64,000 bases of DNA from Alisma plantago-aquatica. Its lineage: Eukaryota > Streptophyta > Magnoliopsida > Alismatales > Alismataceae. Made by a program: the position numbers and the translations under genes. Positions within the stretch are counted from its first letter, which is position 1. Every line of letters begins with the position of its first letter. This document shows positions 1-12,087 of the stretch, in pieces. The notes beneath the pieces are model-generated. The model made no database searches and was not told the DNA's origin. It saw only the letters and a program-made list of their open reading frames with translations. Location: assembly GCA_963693085.1 (NCBI GenBank), contig OY856413.1, positions 545,576,879 through 545,640,878 on the forward strand. The letters are read 5' to 3'.

Positions 1-3000
1 TGGTATAAAATAAAACTTTGCATACCTTTTCAAAAACTTGGATATCTACTTTTATCCACATCTGGAGTCTATTCTAACTAATACCCCTTTGTACTTTAAT
101 TCTTATTTAATTCCACATATGCCACTTTACTGTTTGTCCTTTTCAATCTTATACCTAAAATGTCGACAAACAAAACGTCGGTCAACATAAATGAATATGC
201 CGGTATGTGGGGACAACCAAAATTTCACAAATATGGCTAACAATCTAAATAGCATAATCAAGTTAATTAACAAGCCAAATTAGGCTTTCAGTGTGACATT
301 CTCCACCGCTTTTTCCCTAACCCTAGCATACCCCCTTTCGAGTTTCTCTTTTGCCAATGACTTAAGACCACCTTCTCAATCCCGAGCATGGTGCTTGGGG
401 TCATCTCTCGTAGTGCCCATTAGTCATTCTATAAATACCACCTTCTCAATCTCGAGCTTGGTGTCTGGGGTCACCACTCATGGTGCCCATTGGTCTTCCC
501 TCCTGGGCTTGACCTTTGGCATCATCCATTAGGGTGGCATGTAGGTGCGAGAATACACACTTCTGTTATTATTATGACAATCATAGTAACTTTATGATTT
601 GCAAGTATGAACTTCCAAACTTATAAGTTGCATTCAATGTAATGAATCATCCTCGAAACTCTTCAGGAAAATAATGTGATTAACCATAATTAACCACAAA
701 CCTGTCAGGCTGATTTGAGACAGAATATATCCAATCAATGCAAGAAATACAACAGGTAAGCAAGCACACAAAGAGATCCTGAAATATGCATACAATTTCC
801 TATCATTGATCATGCCATCAAGATCTATTAAACCTAGCTCACTTCCTAGGGTTTCCATTACAATTAGGGTTCCTCTTCATTTTTACTCTTTTAAACCCTA
901 ATTTTATACAATTACTCACAAACCCTAATTATCTCATCTATTCTTCATGAAAGATATTAAGGTTACCTTTTAACAACATATAACCTTAATTTCATGTTAA
1001 AGGCACAATTAAACATCAATTAAGTCCATTATGCCTCTTTTACATTAAAACTACCATTTGTATCCTTTTAATTTAGGACATGATCACTATGTCCAATTAT
1101 CATCTTTGGTTCTTTTCAGATTAACAACTCATAGTTCATTATGATCTAATTCACATATGAAATCTTTTTATCATTAATTCTACCTTTATCCATTAGAAAA
1201 CCCTAATTACCATATTAATGGTATTTATCAACAATTAGGGTCTTTTATACTCAAAATAGCTTAAAACCATCATATCTCAGGTTAATTCATGAATTTGAAT
1301 CATTAAAGCCATTAACAGTCACAATGACTAACATTAGCGTTTCAAGGCCCATTAAAGCTCATTCATATACATGGAACTCTAATTTAAACCAATTATGTGC
1401 AAAGTTCATCCTTTTAGATCTTAATATGTCTTTTATAATTAACAGGTTAATATCAACTTTAATCATCCCTAAAACCCTTCTTTATACATTAATCATCTCA
1501 AACTAGGGTTTCTTAATCATTAAAGCATTAAAGTTGATAACTTCCACTACTTTTAGAATTGCAATAGGAATTAGCTTCTAGAACTATTTTTAATGGATTC
1601 CTCGCATTTTTCTAAGAAAGATTCATATTTTATGCGCATCCATCCGAGCTACCAATAAAAAGATATGATTTTTGCATTATTTCACTTACTTGACCAACGG
1701 TAGGTTGCCATGTCAACCTTTCCATGCAACGCGGCCCGTTTTGGAAATATAACCAATTGACGGTTCAGCCCTCATTTAAGTTGGTTGTTTCTTCAGCACA
1801 CGGAGCGGCAAAAAGGTCCAACACCTCCGCCTTCTTCTTCAACCCCATGCAGCCCTAGTGATGTCGGCGACAGCAGCTCAAGGGAGCTTCCTCCTCTGCC
1901 TCCTTGGACCATAGGGGCACCAGTGACCATCCCATTGCTTCCGCCGCCCTCTGCCACTCCTGTGGAGGTCTCAATACTTGGCCGAGGTGGCGTGGACTAG
2001 GTTCGATAGTCTACCACTCGCGACGGTCATATGCAACCGAGCTGTGGTTGATGCATTTGGCTAGGATGAGGGGACGATCACCCAAACATCCCATGATGTT
2101 ATAGGAGTGGCAACCCTCCAACGCCACTCCTCCACAACCCAATATTTCTCTAGAAAAGCTTTACTTTTCACAACTAGGGTTTGAACGAATAGAAGAAGAT
2201 GGGGAATAGAGAGAGATGTGTGGGATCTCTCTTGAACTCGAACCAGGAGTTCTACCCCTTATATAGGGGAGGGTATCCAAGCCCTAAGATACTTGCCCAA
2301 GAACAAACAAAACCCTTTTCCAATAGGAATCTGATTCCTTCATTAAGAAGCAAGTTTCTCTATCTCTTAAATATCTTTTGGATATTCGTTATTCTTTGGA
2401 TATTTATGAATTCAAAAATTACCTCTTTTATTCTCTTTGTGCTTGCCTTTTAATCCATTGGCACGAATTTATATTTTCTTTTAGTAGAAAATACCTCCTT
2501 TTTAACAATGCCACCAAATCCGTTAATTATGCATCACATTATCCTCTTGTCATGTATTATTTGTATTTTCTCTTTCGTTTTCTCCATTGGGGCTCCTTGG
2601 ACCCCTAGAAGCTCTAATATTTCAAAATCCTTTTTATTGGATACTCATTATCCTTCTAGATGCATATATATCCATTATTTCTCATTATCTTACTTATTTC
2701 TTTATTAAAATATCTCTTTTTAAGGATTTCTCTTTATCTCTCTTTTTATTTTCCTTATTGGAATTCCTTTTAACATTAGGAACCTTATGGATACAAAAAT
2801 CCACCAAAGATAACTCAATTATACCTCTTTCTACTTTTTCCCCACATTTTATCATTGTCTAATTCGACTTTACTGATATTCGAGTCACATAAACTGGAAT
2901 TGAAGGTCCCATAATTATCTAGGCACAAAAAGAGGATAATCATAGGATTTTGGTGATTTAATCAAGTGCGAGTATTTTCTAAGTAATTAAACAAGATAAA

Positions 3001-3287
3001 TACATATTTGAGCATGATTACTTATGCGAGTGAGATTTATGGTCAACCGATATCATAATCTTGATTATCATATTTTTTTGATCAAAATAGAGTACTTGTT
3101 TGTATTTTTCTGACACTTCTACTATTTATAATGAATTTCCAAAGATCAGGACATTTTCTTGGTGTTAATTTGAAATCTGAACTTATAAAAAAAGAGATGG
3201 AAAAAGGTTGGTTGTTGGATGCTCAGATCCAACGATTGCATTTTAATCACGAGGTTTCAGTGGAAAACAAGGACGGATGATTTGGAT
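1..3287. other. AT-rich non-coding flank, probably old LTR-derived sequence
   Basis: No open frame here looks like a known protein. Most of the stretch is AT-rich with many scattered 'accctaat' words. A more GC-rich part runs from about 1690 to 2300. It ends in a sequence around 2255-2275 that reads as a TATA-like 'ctatataagg' on the minus strand. An AT-rich arm next to a GC-rich leader and a TATA box is what the long LTRs elsewhere in this window look like, so I infer a decayed LTR on the minus strand. I could not find its ends or a partner copy, so this stays a weak call. Confidence 0.3.
369..503. repeat. Two-copy tandem repeat, unit about 70 bp
   Basis: The segment 369-438 is repeated at 439-503. 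Both copies begin 'ccaccttctcaat' and contain 'ggtgcccatt' or 'agtgcccatt'. They differ by roughly one base in six. The first copy also holds a 'tataaata' word near its end. There is no coding sense in either strand. Confidence 0.75.
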
Positions 3288-4120
3288 TTACCTGACTGGT
3301 CTGTGTGGACTTAGTGGGTCCCGGTCCCTCCTTAGTTGTTTGCAAAGCAGGTTGCCCTGCTCCAACTCTAGCAAGCTTGATTGACTACTTGGTTGCTTCT
3401 TGCATGAAGATGAGGTCGGGTTCACCTTTGGGGACCTCTCCTGGATCAGGGCGGACAAGTCTCGGAGCTCGGTTCCCCTTGGAGTGGTATGTCGTCGAGG
3501 AGATTCGGTAGTTTGTCGACCGCAAAGAAGAAGAATGTGAAGGGGGTTTATAGATGGTGATGGGACCTGGTGGAGGGTCCGGTGGAGATCTTTTAGTGCA
3601 GCGGAGTTGGAGGGCAATCGAATTCAGAGTTGGGAGGGAGAGAGCACTGTGAACGGTGACTATACAGCGACAGAGTGGACTGGAGGAGGTCAGCTTGAGG
3701 GAGGAGCCATCTGGGCTTTGTTCCGACAAATTGGAGTATGAGGCGAAGCAAAGAGGCCTCGAAGATGCTTGTGGGGTGATTAAATATACAGGAGGAAAAC
3801 TGAGTGTGGGATGCCCAATTTGGTTTGGGCACGCCTGGAGAAGGGGGTCGCTAACGTGGTTCATGTGGGCACAATTGATCATGTTCAGGGGTCATGTGAG
3901 TGGTTGGTGTGTTTTTGGAGGTGAAGGGAAGGTAGTGCCTCCGTTGGATTCTCGTGAGATGGGCTAGAAAGGGAGGTCGTGGTCCAGCTTCGATCCTCGT
4001 AGTTGTAGCCATGATCTGCAAGTCAACCGGAGGTTGGTGATGACCCCATGGCCGTCTGATCCTACTCGGATCCGTGGACACACCATCAGATGGTCAAGAT
4101 GGCTCGGGGAGAGGGAGTCA
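3288..4120. other. GC-richer unassigned segment, no recognised gene
   Basis: This stretch is clearly richer in G and C than its surroundings. It has open frames on both strands, the longest 165 codons on the minus strand (3385-3882). That frame is rich in Ser, Pro and Leu with no domain or motif that I recognise, and overlapping frames exist on the other strand, as expected from base composition alone. It ends exactly at the left LTR of the next element, so it is the insertion target of that element. It may be part of an older LTR leader; I do not call a gene. Confidence 0.3.
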
Positions 4121-5928
4121 TGTTATGCATCACTAAACACACCAATCACTAAGATTGTTAATCCTAGAGTTTAAACCTTTTAACTTTCCAGTTAAGGTTA
4201 GTATAGAAAGGGTCGAATCCCAAAGGACAACTTTGTAAGATTGTTTCTTATTAAGCCAATTGTTTGAAAAACTAATTTATTTGTTTTTGGTATTTTCATA
4301 TTTAGAATGGAAAGTAAAATTTGGGTTCGGGGATTGATTGATTACACTAATGCAAGAAAGAAACACAAGATAATATTGTAACCAACAAGAATAAATTTTT
4401 CGCCTGTCACAAGGAAAAATGAAATGATTGTTAGCACAAATAAACTTGTGAATGGAAAGACTTGGAAGTAAAGAAAGTGAATCAAACAATGTTTGAAATC
4501 AAAGGGAGAGAATCGAGGCTTTTGGGGTGTTCACCACCTTAGCCATGATAAGAACGTGAATTAACTATTAATCGATAATAGGCGACGACATGTGAATCAC
4601 AAAAGAAACACAAAAGATGAACTCCAGATGAGCCCATTGGTCCTGGTGCTCATGTTTCCTGGTTCATCATCTGAAAAGAGATAAATCTGCGGTCACATCA
4701 AAATCTATATGTGAATTGATTTAATCATTCTAAACCCAGATTTCCATGGTCATTTTCATCCGGGTGAACATATGAATCTAAGCGAGCGATTCCTTCGCTA
4801 GATTATCGATTAAATAAACTGATTGCCATCTAAAGAAGTCGATTAAATCTGATTCGATCAAACCATGGGCTATTCCCCTTGCCTCGATATGGAACTACTC
4901 GCTCATAATTGACGAGAAGGGGGAGATGGAGGAAGAAAGTACTTTGGCCATAGTCTAGCCCAAAATTTGGAAGTTAATCCTTATGCTAGAGACAATGAAA
5001 TGGCCAGGTTCTTAATTCCTTACTCCAGAACTAAAGAATGGAGAAAAGAAGATCTAGAACTAAATCGGAATGAAAGCACCTAGAATAAAATAAGAAAGAA
5101 CAATGCTTCAAGAAAATTTACTTTATTAAATAACTAGAAGAAGAATATAAGAAATAAGATGCTCAGAATTCCGGTGCAAAAAGAGATGCCCCAATAAGGA
5201 GGAAGTGCCCCTCCTTTTATAGGAGAAGGAGGGGGGTATATATTAGATTTAGGGAAAAAGCAATTGCCGACGGCGACTGCAAACTTTCTGGATCTAATCA
5301 ATAGAGGAAATAATTGCTTGCTTTACATTCTTTTTGCAGTAATTTCCCATAACAGCGATTTCGAGCATATTTTTGGGCCAGTCAAAAATTCGGAAGCGGT
5401 CCGAAAATATATGTTTCCTGTAGATAATAGAATTATCTTTCCAACGCATACTTGTACAATAAATTCCTCCTTGCAATGTGGGAGTTATACCAATTTTGGT
5501 GAAAGGTATATATTGAAATCAGACTCTGTGAGAAAACATAAGGCTACTTTCACTGGTTAATTGTGCAGTCAAATAAATACCAAAATTGCCGCAAAATATG
5601 TCTTTTTTATAGCCAATAAAATTCTATTTTCATTCCATATTTTATCTTGAAATTATACCTTTAGACACAAAACATATGGCTATTTTGGTGACGAGTATCT
5701 CAGGCACTGTGGGAATATTAGAAAAGCCTCATATCTTCATCTTTTATTTTCTTAATTTAATTACTTAGATAATTCCTAAAATTAAGAAAAATATCATAAG
5801 AATTCAGGAAAAGTATATATCAATAAGATGAAAGTGCTATTTATTTTTAATTAGCTAAAATTAATAAAAAAAGTCCTAATTAATTATTCTAAATGAAGCA
5901 AAAATAAGAGATGAATATGCATTCATCA
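4121..5928 (-). repeat. 3' LTR of the non-autonomous Athila-type element
   Basis: About 1.81 kb, matching 10297-12087 along its whole length with scattered substitutions and small gaps. Read on the minus strand it starts TGATGAATGC and ends TGCATAACA. The stretch 5215-5260 with 'cctccttttataggaga' is shared by both LTRs and may hold a TATA-like promoter element, although its strand use is not certain. No intact coding frame is present; open frames such as 4277-4489 occur in both LTR copies and are chance frames. Confidence 0.88.
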
Positions 5929-5965
5929 AAATACCCCAAATTTAAACTTTGCTCATCCCGAGCAA
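5929..5965 (-). other. Polypurine tract and pre-PPT hairpin of the Athila-type element
   Basis: On the minus strand the sequence just before the 3' LTR reads 'aaatttggggtatt' and then the LTR begins TGATGAA. A G-run preceded by A and T, directly touching TGATGA, fits the plus-strand priming site of Athila/Tat elements. Just upstream is a short hairpin, TTGCTC (5949-5954) pairing with GAGCAA (5960-5965). A comparable hairpin sits at the same place in the element at 60911. Confidence 0.6.
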
Positions 5966-7080
5966 CATTAAAATTAAGAAATACTTTCAAGACATACACT
6001 CAACCTATCATCCTCACTCTCCTAACAACCACTTGATTCCTTCCACCAAAATATGGCCAAGCGACCCTGACTTCCAGAATTCACAAAAGTGACTTTTATA
6101 TTTTCTATTTCACAAACTTGCATTTATTCAAGACCTGCAATAAAATAGATTTTCATTTCACCTTTTCATTTGGTACTTCAATTTTTTTTAAGTTTTACAC
6201 AAGAACATGGCTGATTTTGGATGATTGGGGTTTTTGTAGTTTTCCCCTGGGTCGAAAATTGGAGTGAAGGAGGTATGGAAGAAGGACAGTCTCTCCTCTA
6301 TTCAACTCAAGATCTTTTTATTTAGTGGACATGCAATTACATTGACCACATTTTTTTCTTTGATTTTTTGTGATACACCCAATCGTGTGGGTATGGAAGA
6401 AGCAGGAGAGGGGGAAGGGGTGTCACCCCAAACTTAGCTTTTTTGGCACTATTGGCTTTTTTCTTTTTGACAAATGGAAAGATTTGGAAGTGGTGGAAGA
6501 AGAGTAGAAGAGGTTGTTCTTGTGTAACTTTTTTTTCCAATTTTTTTTAGTACCATGAATTGGTTCAAGTATTTCTAAATCATGCAAAAAATCAAGAAAA
6601 TTTATACAAGTTGTACATGATAAGAAAGCATCACTCTTGAAACCTATCAGTCCTCTATGGCATGCCATCTTTTCCAAGGAGTGATTATTATTTGAGGTCC
6701 TAAGTGACAGGAGGATTTCTAGTCATGAAAGTTTCAAAATTTTAGTTGCAATGAAGTTACATCATTAATGGGAGTATTTTGACAAATGATCACATCAAGG
6801 TCGACTAGATATGGGCCAATTGTAATATGAAAAGAAAAAAAAACTACATGCAATATGTAAAACAAAGAAAAGATACTAAAAAGGGTGGAAACATACCACC
6901 CATCCCCACCCCAGACATAGAATTTTGCTCATCCTGATCAAACACTTAGACCGGGATGGAGGGAAGAGGATCACGGCGGTGGCAGATAGTATGGCGGTGG
7001 AGGAGAAGAGGAGGAGGCTGGTTGTGATAGTGACTTGGTTGATTTTCTCGGAACCACTCCATAATCTTTGCTTGCGTGTC
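5966..7080. other. Internal spacer with no recognisable coding region
   Basis: This 1.1-kb stretch lies between the last open frame of the element and its 3' LTR, read on the minus strand. In a full Athila element, pol would separate protease from this region. Here I see no reverse transcriptase, RNase H or integrase motif in any frame. It has homopolymer T and A runs (for example around 6187, 6351 and 6541) and only short frames. I read it as untranslated sequence of a deletion derivative. Confidence 0.5.
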
Positions 7081-8226
7081 TCAAAATGTATCCTGAATGG
7101 CTTGGTGTACTTCAGTATACCAAGGATAAAAATTGAAATCAAGATGGTTAGTTCCCCATGGTCTAACAAATTGTGGAGAACAATCACATTGAATCTCATT
7201 TGTATAAGGATAATTATTATAAGAAGCATTATTTTGACTAAATTTTAGTTGTTCGATTATATGTTGTCCACTAGTATCAATGGGGGTTGGGATGAAGGGA
7301 TGATAGCCAGAATATCCATCCATGACATTTAGTTGCACTGCTTGGGTAGTGATATGTAGTAGTGGCTCAAAAGACGTTTGGTGATTATCATAGAGAGGTT
7401 CCTCAAAGGGAGATGGAGGAGAGGAAATGGGTATGGTCATAGATGGGTGAGGGGGTTGTGGGAGGGGAACTTCTTGAGTGATGAAGTTGGTTGTACCCAC
7501 AGTATGAATAGTGGGAGGGTAAATGTCCATCTTGATAGGACTGACTAGGCCAGTTTGAGTAGCAACTTGATTGTCCACTAGAGAAATTTGGGTTTTGATC
7601 ACATGTGGTGGTTTAGAATTAAGGAAACATTGTCTCATCTTATTGAACTGGTCCATGCATTCATGGAAATAGACTTCTTCCTCCTGGGTGTACTTCATAT
7701 TACCCCCAGAGGCTTGAAAATTTATGAACTCCGTTCCCACTCTTAGTGTGAGAAGTCCTGCCTCAACGTCGATGAGGGCCCTGGCCGTGGTGAGGAATGG
7801 CCGACCAAAGATGAGAGGGTAGCTAGTGTCTTATTTTATATAAAGTACCACAAAGTCACAAGGGATATAGAAATTTTTGACCTTGACTGACACATCATCA
7901 ATAATACCAAGAGGCTTGGTAATGGAAGAGTCTGCAAGTTGAATACGCATCGGAGTTGGTCTTGCATCAGTTAGACCAAACCTTCTACACATGCTCAAAG
8001 GGATGATGGACACACTAGGTCCAAGATCAGCTAGGCCTGAATGGTTGGTAGAGTCACTGATAGAACAAGTGATCCTGAAAGATCTTGGATCTTTGTGTTT
8101 CTTTGGTGTTTTACTTTGGATGATATCTGATGTAGTTTTAGCCAATTTTACCATTTTAGATTCCTCGGTAGTGCGCTTACGGTTTTGAAGGGCTTTGAAG
8201 AATTTTTTTCCATTCAGGTAGATCAT
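7081..8226 (-). pseudogene. Broken aspartic protease region with a proline-rich tail
   Basis: The minus-strand frame 8226-7831 encodes a retropepsin-like domain. Its active-site loop is at residues 67-71 and reads DLGPS where Athila proteases have D-[LST]-G-A-S, followed by a typical hydrophobic stretch ending in L-S-M. A stop (TAA) then interrupts the frame near 7827-7829, but the next frame continues the same domain, with a G-R-P-F-L block and an A-L-I-D-V-E-A-G block. It then runs on as a 219-codon frame (7740-7081), rich in Pro, His, Thr and Gln, with no domain I know. In complete elements reverse transcriptase would follow the protease; here the tail replaces it. The domain cleaves the retroelement polyprotein in working elements. 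This copy is dead because of the stop and frame breaks. Confidence 0.75.
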
Positions 8227-10119
8227 TCATAGCGTCCAAAAGTGGGATGTTGACCCATAACATTCTCATAATTTCCTTGAATTTGTTGAACCTAGAGTCT
8301 AATTGGGTATACTTCAGCCGACCTGCAAAAGGTACACACAACTTATATACATGACTCCCTTCTTGTGGGGGAGGTGATCTCAACACTTGAGGGACAACAA
8401 CAACCTTTTCATCACCCCCTTGGTAAAAATCTATGACGGGGGAACTTTCTTCTTCTTTTGTGGTAAGGAAAGATCTGGTAGTGACAGCCTTAACTTGTTC
8501 TATATGCCTGGTGTTGGGTTCTGGCTGCCCAGCAAAATGGCTGATAGGAGGTTTCTGTTGGGAAAATAGATGAGCTAGTTGGGCGTAAGTCACCTTTTAA
8601 TGAGCTTGTTGGGCAATGGTGATTTTCTCTAAGGCTGCTATTCTTTCGTCAGATGAGGGGTAGGGGTAGGAACATTTGGTTGAGGAGGTGGTTAATTGAG
8701 GTTTTGAGGGGGAAGGTTGAAGTTTTGAAATTTTTGTCCTTGATATGGTGGTCGGGTTGGATGATTTCCTCAGTAATTTCTTTGGGTTCCAAAGTTCCTT
8801 TGATTGTTGTATGGGAATCCAGGTGGTGTCGATTGTTGCCTTGAGGGTAGGGAGGCCTTTGTTGGGATTGGAGTTGGCTAGAGTTCTTGGCACCTGAAGG
8901 GTTCCCATATTGAAAACCAGGGTGGTTTCTAGTTTGGTTGGGGTTGTAGTAACCTTGGTCTGGTATGGTATGGATTGAATTGAGGTCTTCTGGTTGTTGT
9001 CCCATTTTGAGTTGCATGGGCATGTTGTAGAGGTATTGACAGTGAAGGGTGGTGTGATCGTATCCTTGAAAAATGCCACAAAGAGAGTCCACATCTTTTA
9101 TTTGTTGGGGTGACTCCCTAAGAGTGCCTAGGGATGACTCTTATCGATCTTGTTTTAAGTCAATTAATTTGAGGCTTTCTTCTATGCTTTGGATATCATG
9201 ATTAACTTCTACCTTGTCTACCTTAAGGATTCCATCAATTCCTCTTCTAGCCCTTGTTTCAGAGGCCTGTTTGACCACTTCCCATGCGCTAGTCAAACTT
9301 TAATGCATGAAATTTCCTCCAGATGAGGAATCGAGAAAGAATTTGGTATCATCATCAACACCATGGTAGAAGATCTCTATGAGATGGGCTTGAGAGATAT
9401 CATGGTGGGGGCACTTCCTAAGTAAGTCTTTGAACCTCTTCTAGGATTCTCCTAAAGACTCTCCTGGGGACATGGAAAAGTGAGTTATTTGACCCCTAAG
9501 TTCGTAGGTGAGAGAAGGGGGTTAAAATTTCTCAAGAAACTTGCTTTGTAGAACTTCCCAAGTTGTGATATTTCTTCACTCTTCATAGTGTTGAACCGGC
9601 TACTAGCTTGACCAGATAGGGAATACTTGAACAATCTAAGGAGGATGGCATCTTCAGAGACACCTGGATGTTTGTTCAAAGAGCAAAGGTCAATGAACCT
9701 TTGAAGGTGATCTTGGCAACTTTCTGCATTGTTTCCTGATAAGGGGTTGCTTGCATCATGGTGATCCATTTGGTTCGGATTTCAAATTGAGGAGCAATGA
9801 TGGTAGGAGGTATGACTGAATGTTGTGCATAGACAATTTTGGGAACAGAAAAGTCCTTTAATTGTTTTTACCTTTCGGCTTCCCTCCTATTGGCTTCTAT
9901 GGATTCTTGTTCGGCCCTATAGGCTACTCATAAAGCATCTTCTCTTTCCGCTTGTTCGGCTTGGATGATCTCTCTTTGAGTTGTGAGAGCTTGGTCGATC
10001 CTATGGGCGACTTCCTCTTCATTCATTCTTTCTAGATTTTGGCGGTTTAAATGATGAAAAGTCCTTTCTATTTCAGGATCAAACGATTGAAGATCAACAT
10101 TCGGGCATCGCATGCACAA
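8227..10119 (-). pseudogene. Broken Athila-type gag
   Basis: Several minus-strand frames together carry an Athila-type gag, the capsid protein that packages element RNA. The N-terminal part (10119-9928) is charged and Gln/Glu-rich. The capsid core (9769-9485) shows the order D-H-L-Q-R-F, L-F-K-Y-S-L, then S-F-L-R-N-F. Further downstream another frame has the C-P-H-H block around 9410 and an F-Y-H-G block. A degraded CCHC-like knuckle lies near 9065-9035, inside a frame rich in Gln, Asn and Pro (9092-8649). The gag-to-protease linker (8593-8177) has the P-L-L-D-A-M block typical of Athila. At least four frame breaks or stops separate these parts, so no gag protein can be made. Confidence 0.78.
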
Positions 10120-10275
10120 TTAAAGCAATTATTCGTGTGTAGAAAAAATAGAATGCCCGAATAGAAACTCGGCAAAAAGAGGAGTAGCACTTCCGGAATG
10201 TTACTCGGAAGGCATAAAAAAAGAAAAAAAAGTTTTTCAAAATTTTTTTGGGGTTTGAAAGAAACAAATCCGTTG

Positions 10276-10293
10276 TCCCCGACAACGACGCCA
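10276..10293 (-). other. Primer-binding site, tRNA-Asp type
   Basis: On the minus strand this reads TGGCGTCGTTGTCGGGGA, two bases inside the LTR end. The Athila-type primer site, complementary to the 3' end of plant tRNA-Asp, reads the same with C in place of T at two positions. Both differences are C-to-T changes, as expected from decay of methylated cytosines. An undamaged version of this site lies at 55238 in the second Athila-type element. Confidence 0.85.
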
Positions 10294-10296
10294 AAT

Positions 10297-12087
10297 TGTT
10301 ATGCGTCACTTAACACACCAATCACTAAGATTGTTAATCCTAAAGTTTAAACCTTTTAACTCTCTGATTAAGGTTAGTATAGAAAGGGTCAAATCCTAAA
10401 GGACAACTTTTTAAGATTGTTTCTTCTTAAGCGAATTGTTTGAAAATCTAATTTATTTGTTTTTGATATTTTTAGATTTAGAATAGAAAGTAAAAGTCAG
10501 GTTCGAGGTTTGATTGATTACACTGATACAAGAAAGAAACACAAGATAATATTGTAACCAACAAGAATAAATTTTGCCCCTGTCACAAGGAAAAATGAAA
10601 TGATTGTTAGCACAAATAAACTTGTGAATGGAAAGACTTGGAAGTAAAGAAAGTGAATTAAACAATGTTCGAAATCAAAGGGAGAGAATTGAGGCTTTTG
10701 GGATGTTCACCACCTTAGCCATGATAAGAACATGACTTAACTATTAATCGACAATAGGCGACAACATGTGAATCACAAAAGAAACACAAAAGATGAACTC
10801 CACATGAGCCGATTGGTCTTGGTTCTCATGTTTCTTGGTTCATCATCCGAAAAGAGATAACTATGTGAATTGATTTAATCATTCTAAACTCAGATTTCCA
10901 TGGTCATTTCCATCCGGGTTAACATATGAATCTAAACGAGTAATTACTTCGCTAGATTATCGATTAAATAAACCAATCTCCATCTAAAGAAGTCGATTAA
11001 AGCCGATTTGATCAAACCATGGCTAAGGTGCTATTCCTCTTGCCTCGATATGAAACTACTTGCTCATGATTGAAGAGAAGAGGGAGACCGAGGAAGAAAG
11101 TACTTTGGCCATTGTCTACCCCAAAATTAGGAAGTTAATCCTTATGCTAGAGACAATGAAATGGCCGGGATCATAATTTTTTGCTCCAGAACTAAAGAAT
11201 GGAGAAAATAATATCTAGAACTAAAGTGGAATGAAAGCACCAAGAACAAAATAAGAAAAAACAATACTTCAAGAAAATTTACTTTATTGCAGAACTAGAA
11301 GAAGAATACAAGAAATAAGATGCTTAGAATTCCGGTGCAAAAAGAGATGCCCCAATGAGGAGGAAGTGCCCCTCCTTTTATAGGAGAAGGAGGGGGGTAT
11401 ACATTAGGTTTAGGGCAAAATAAATGGCCGGCGGTGGCTGCTAACTTTCTGGATCTAATCAATAGAGAAAACAATTGCTTGCTTTACATTCTTTCTGCAG
11501 TAATTTCCCGTAACATTGATTTCGAGCATATTTATGGGCCAGTCACAAATTCCGAAACGGTCTTAAAATATATTTTTCCTGTATATAATTGAATTATATT
11601 TCCAACTCATACTTGCACAATAAATTCCGCCTTGGGATGTGGGAGTTATATCATTTTTGGTGAAAGGTATATATTGACATCAGACTCTATGGGAAAACGT
11701 AAGGCTACTTTCACTGGTTGATTGCGCAGCAAAACAAACACCAAAATTGCCTCAAAATATTTGTTTTTCGTAGCCAATGAAATTATCTTTTCGTTCCATA
11801 CTTTATCTTGAAATTCCACCTTTAGACGCAAAGCATATGGCTATTTTGGCGATGAGTATCTTAGGCACTACGGGAATATTTGAAAAACCTCATATTTTCA
11901 TTTTTTATTTTCTTGATTTAATTACTTAGATAATTCCTGAAAATTAAGAAAAATATCATAAGAATTCAGAAAAAGTATATCAAGAAGATGAAAGTGCTAT
12001 TTATTTTTGAATTCGCTAAAATTAACAAAAAATCCTAATTAATTATTCTAAATGAAGCAAAAATAAGAGTTGAATATGCATTCATCA
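10297..12087 (-). repeat. 5' LTR of the non-autonomous Athila-type element
   Basis: About 1.79 kb. Paired with 4121-5928 over its full length. The primer site directly adjoins its left edge, which marks this as the 5' LTR of a minus-strand element. Bounded by the same TG...CA ends. Internal features parallel the other copy, including the 'cctccttttataggaga' stretch near 11370. Confidence 0.88.

Larger units (their letters stand above)
4121..12087 (-). mobile_element. Non-autonomous Athila-type Ty3 LTR retrotransposon, with both LTRs
   Basis: The two LTRs (4121-5928 and 10297-12087) begin alike on the plus strand with 'tgttatgc' and end 'gcattcatca', so each is TG...CA bounded. Coding parts run on the minus strand: gag then protease. 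A primer site matching plant tRNA-Asp lies just inside the right LTR, and a short purine tract lies just inside the left LTR. Flanks show an imperfect 5-bp target duplication, AGTCA (4116-4120) against AGCCA (12088-12092). The internal region is only about 4.4 kb and lacks reverse transcriptase, RNase H and integrase, so the element depends on, or once depended on, enzymes made elsewhere. The first 100 bases of the two LTRs differ at roughly one base in ten by eye, which points to an old insertion. Confidence 0.88.

Noticed and set aside
3385..3882. 165-codon minus-strand frame as a gene
   Set aside because: Low-complexity Ser/Pro/Leu composition, overlapping frames on the other strand, no motif and no start context; explained by GC content.
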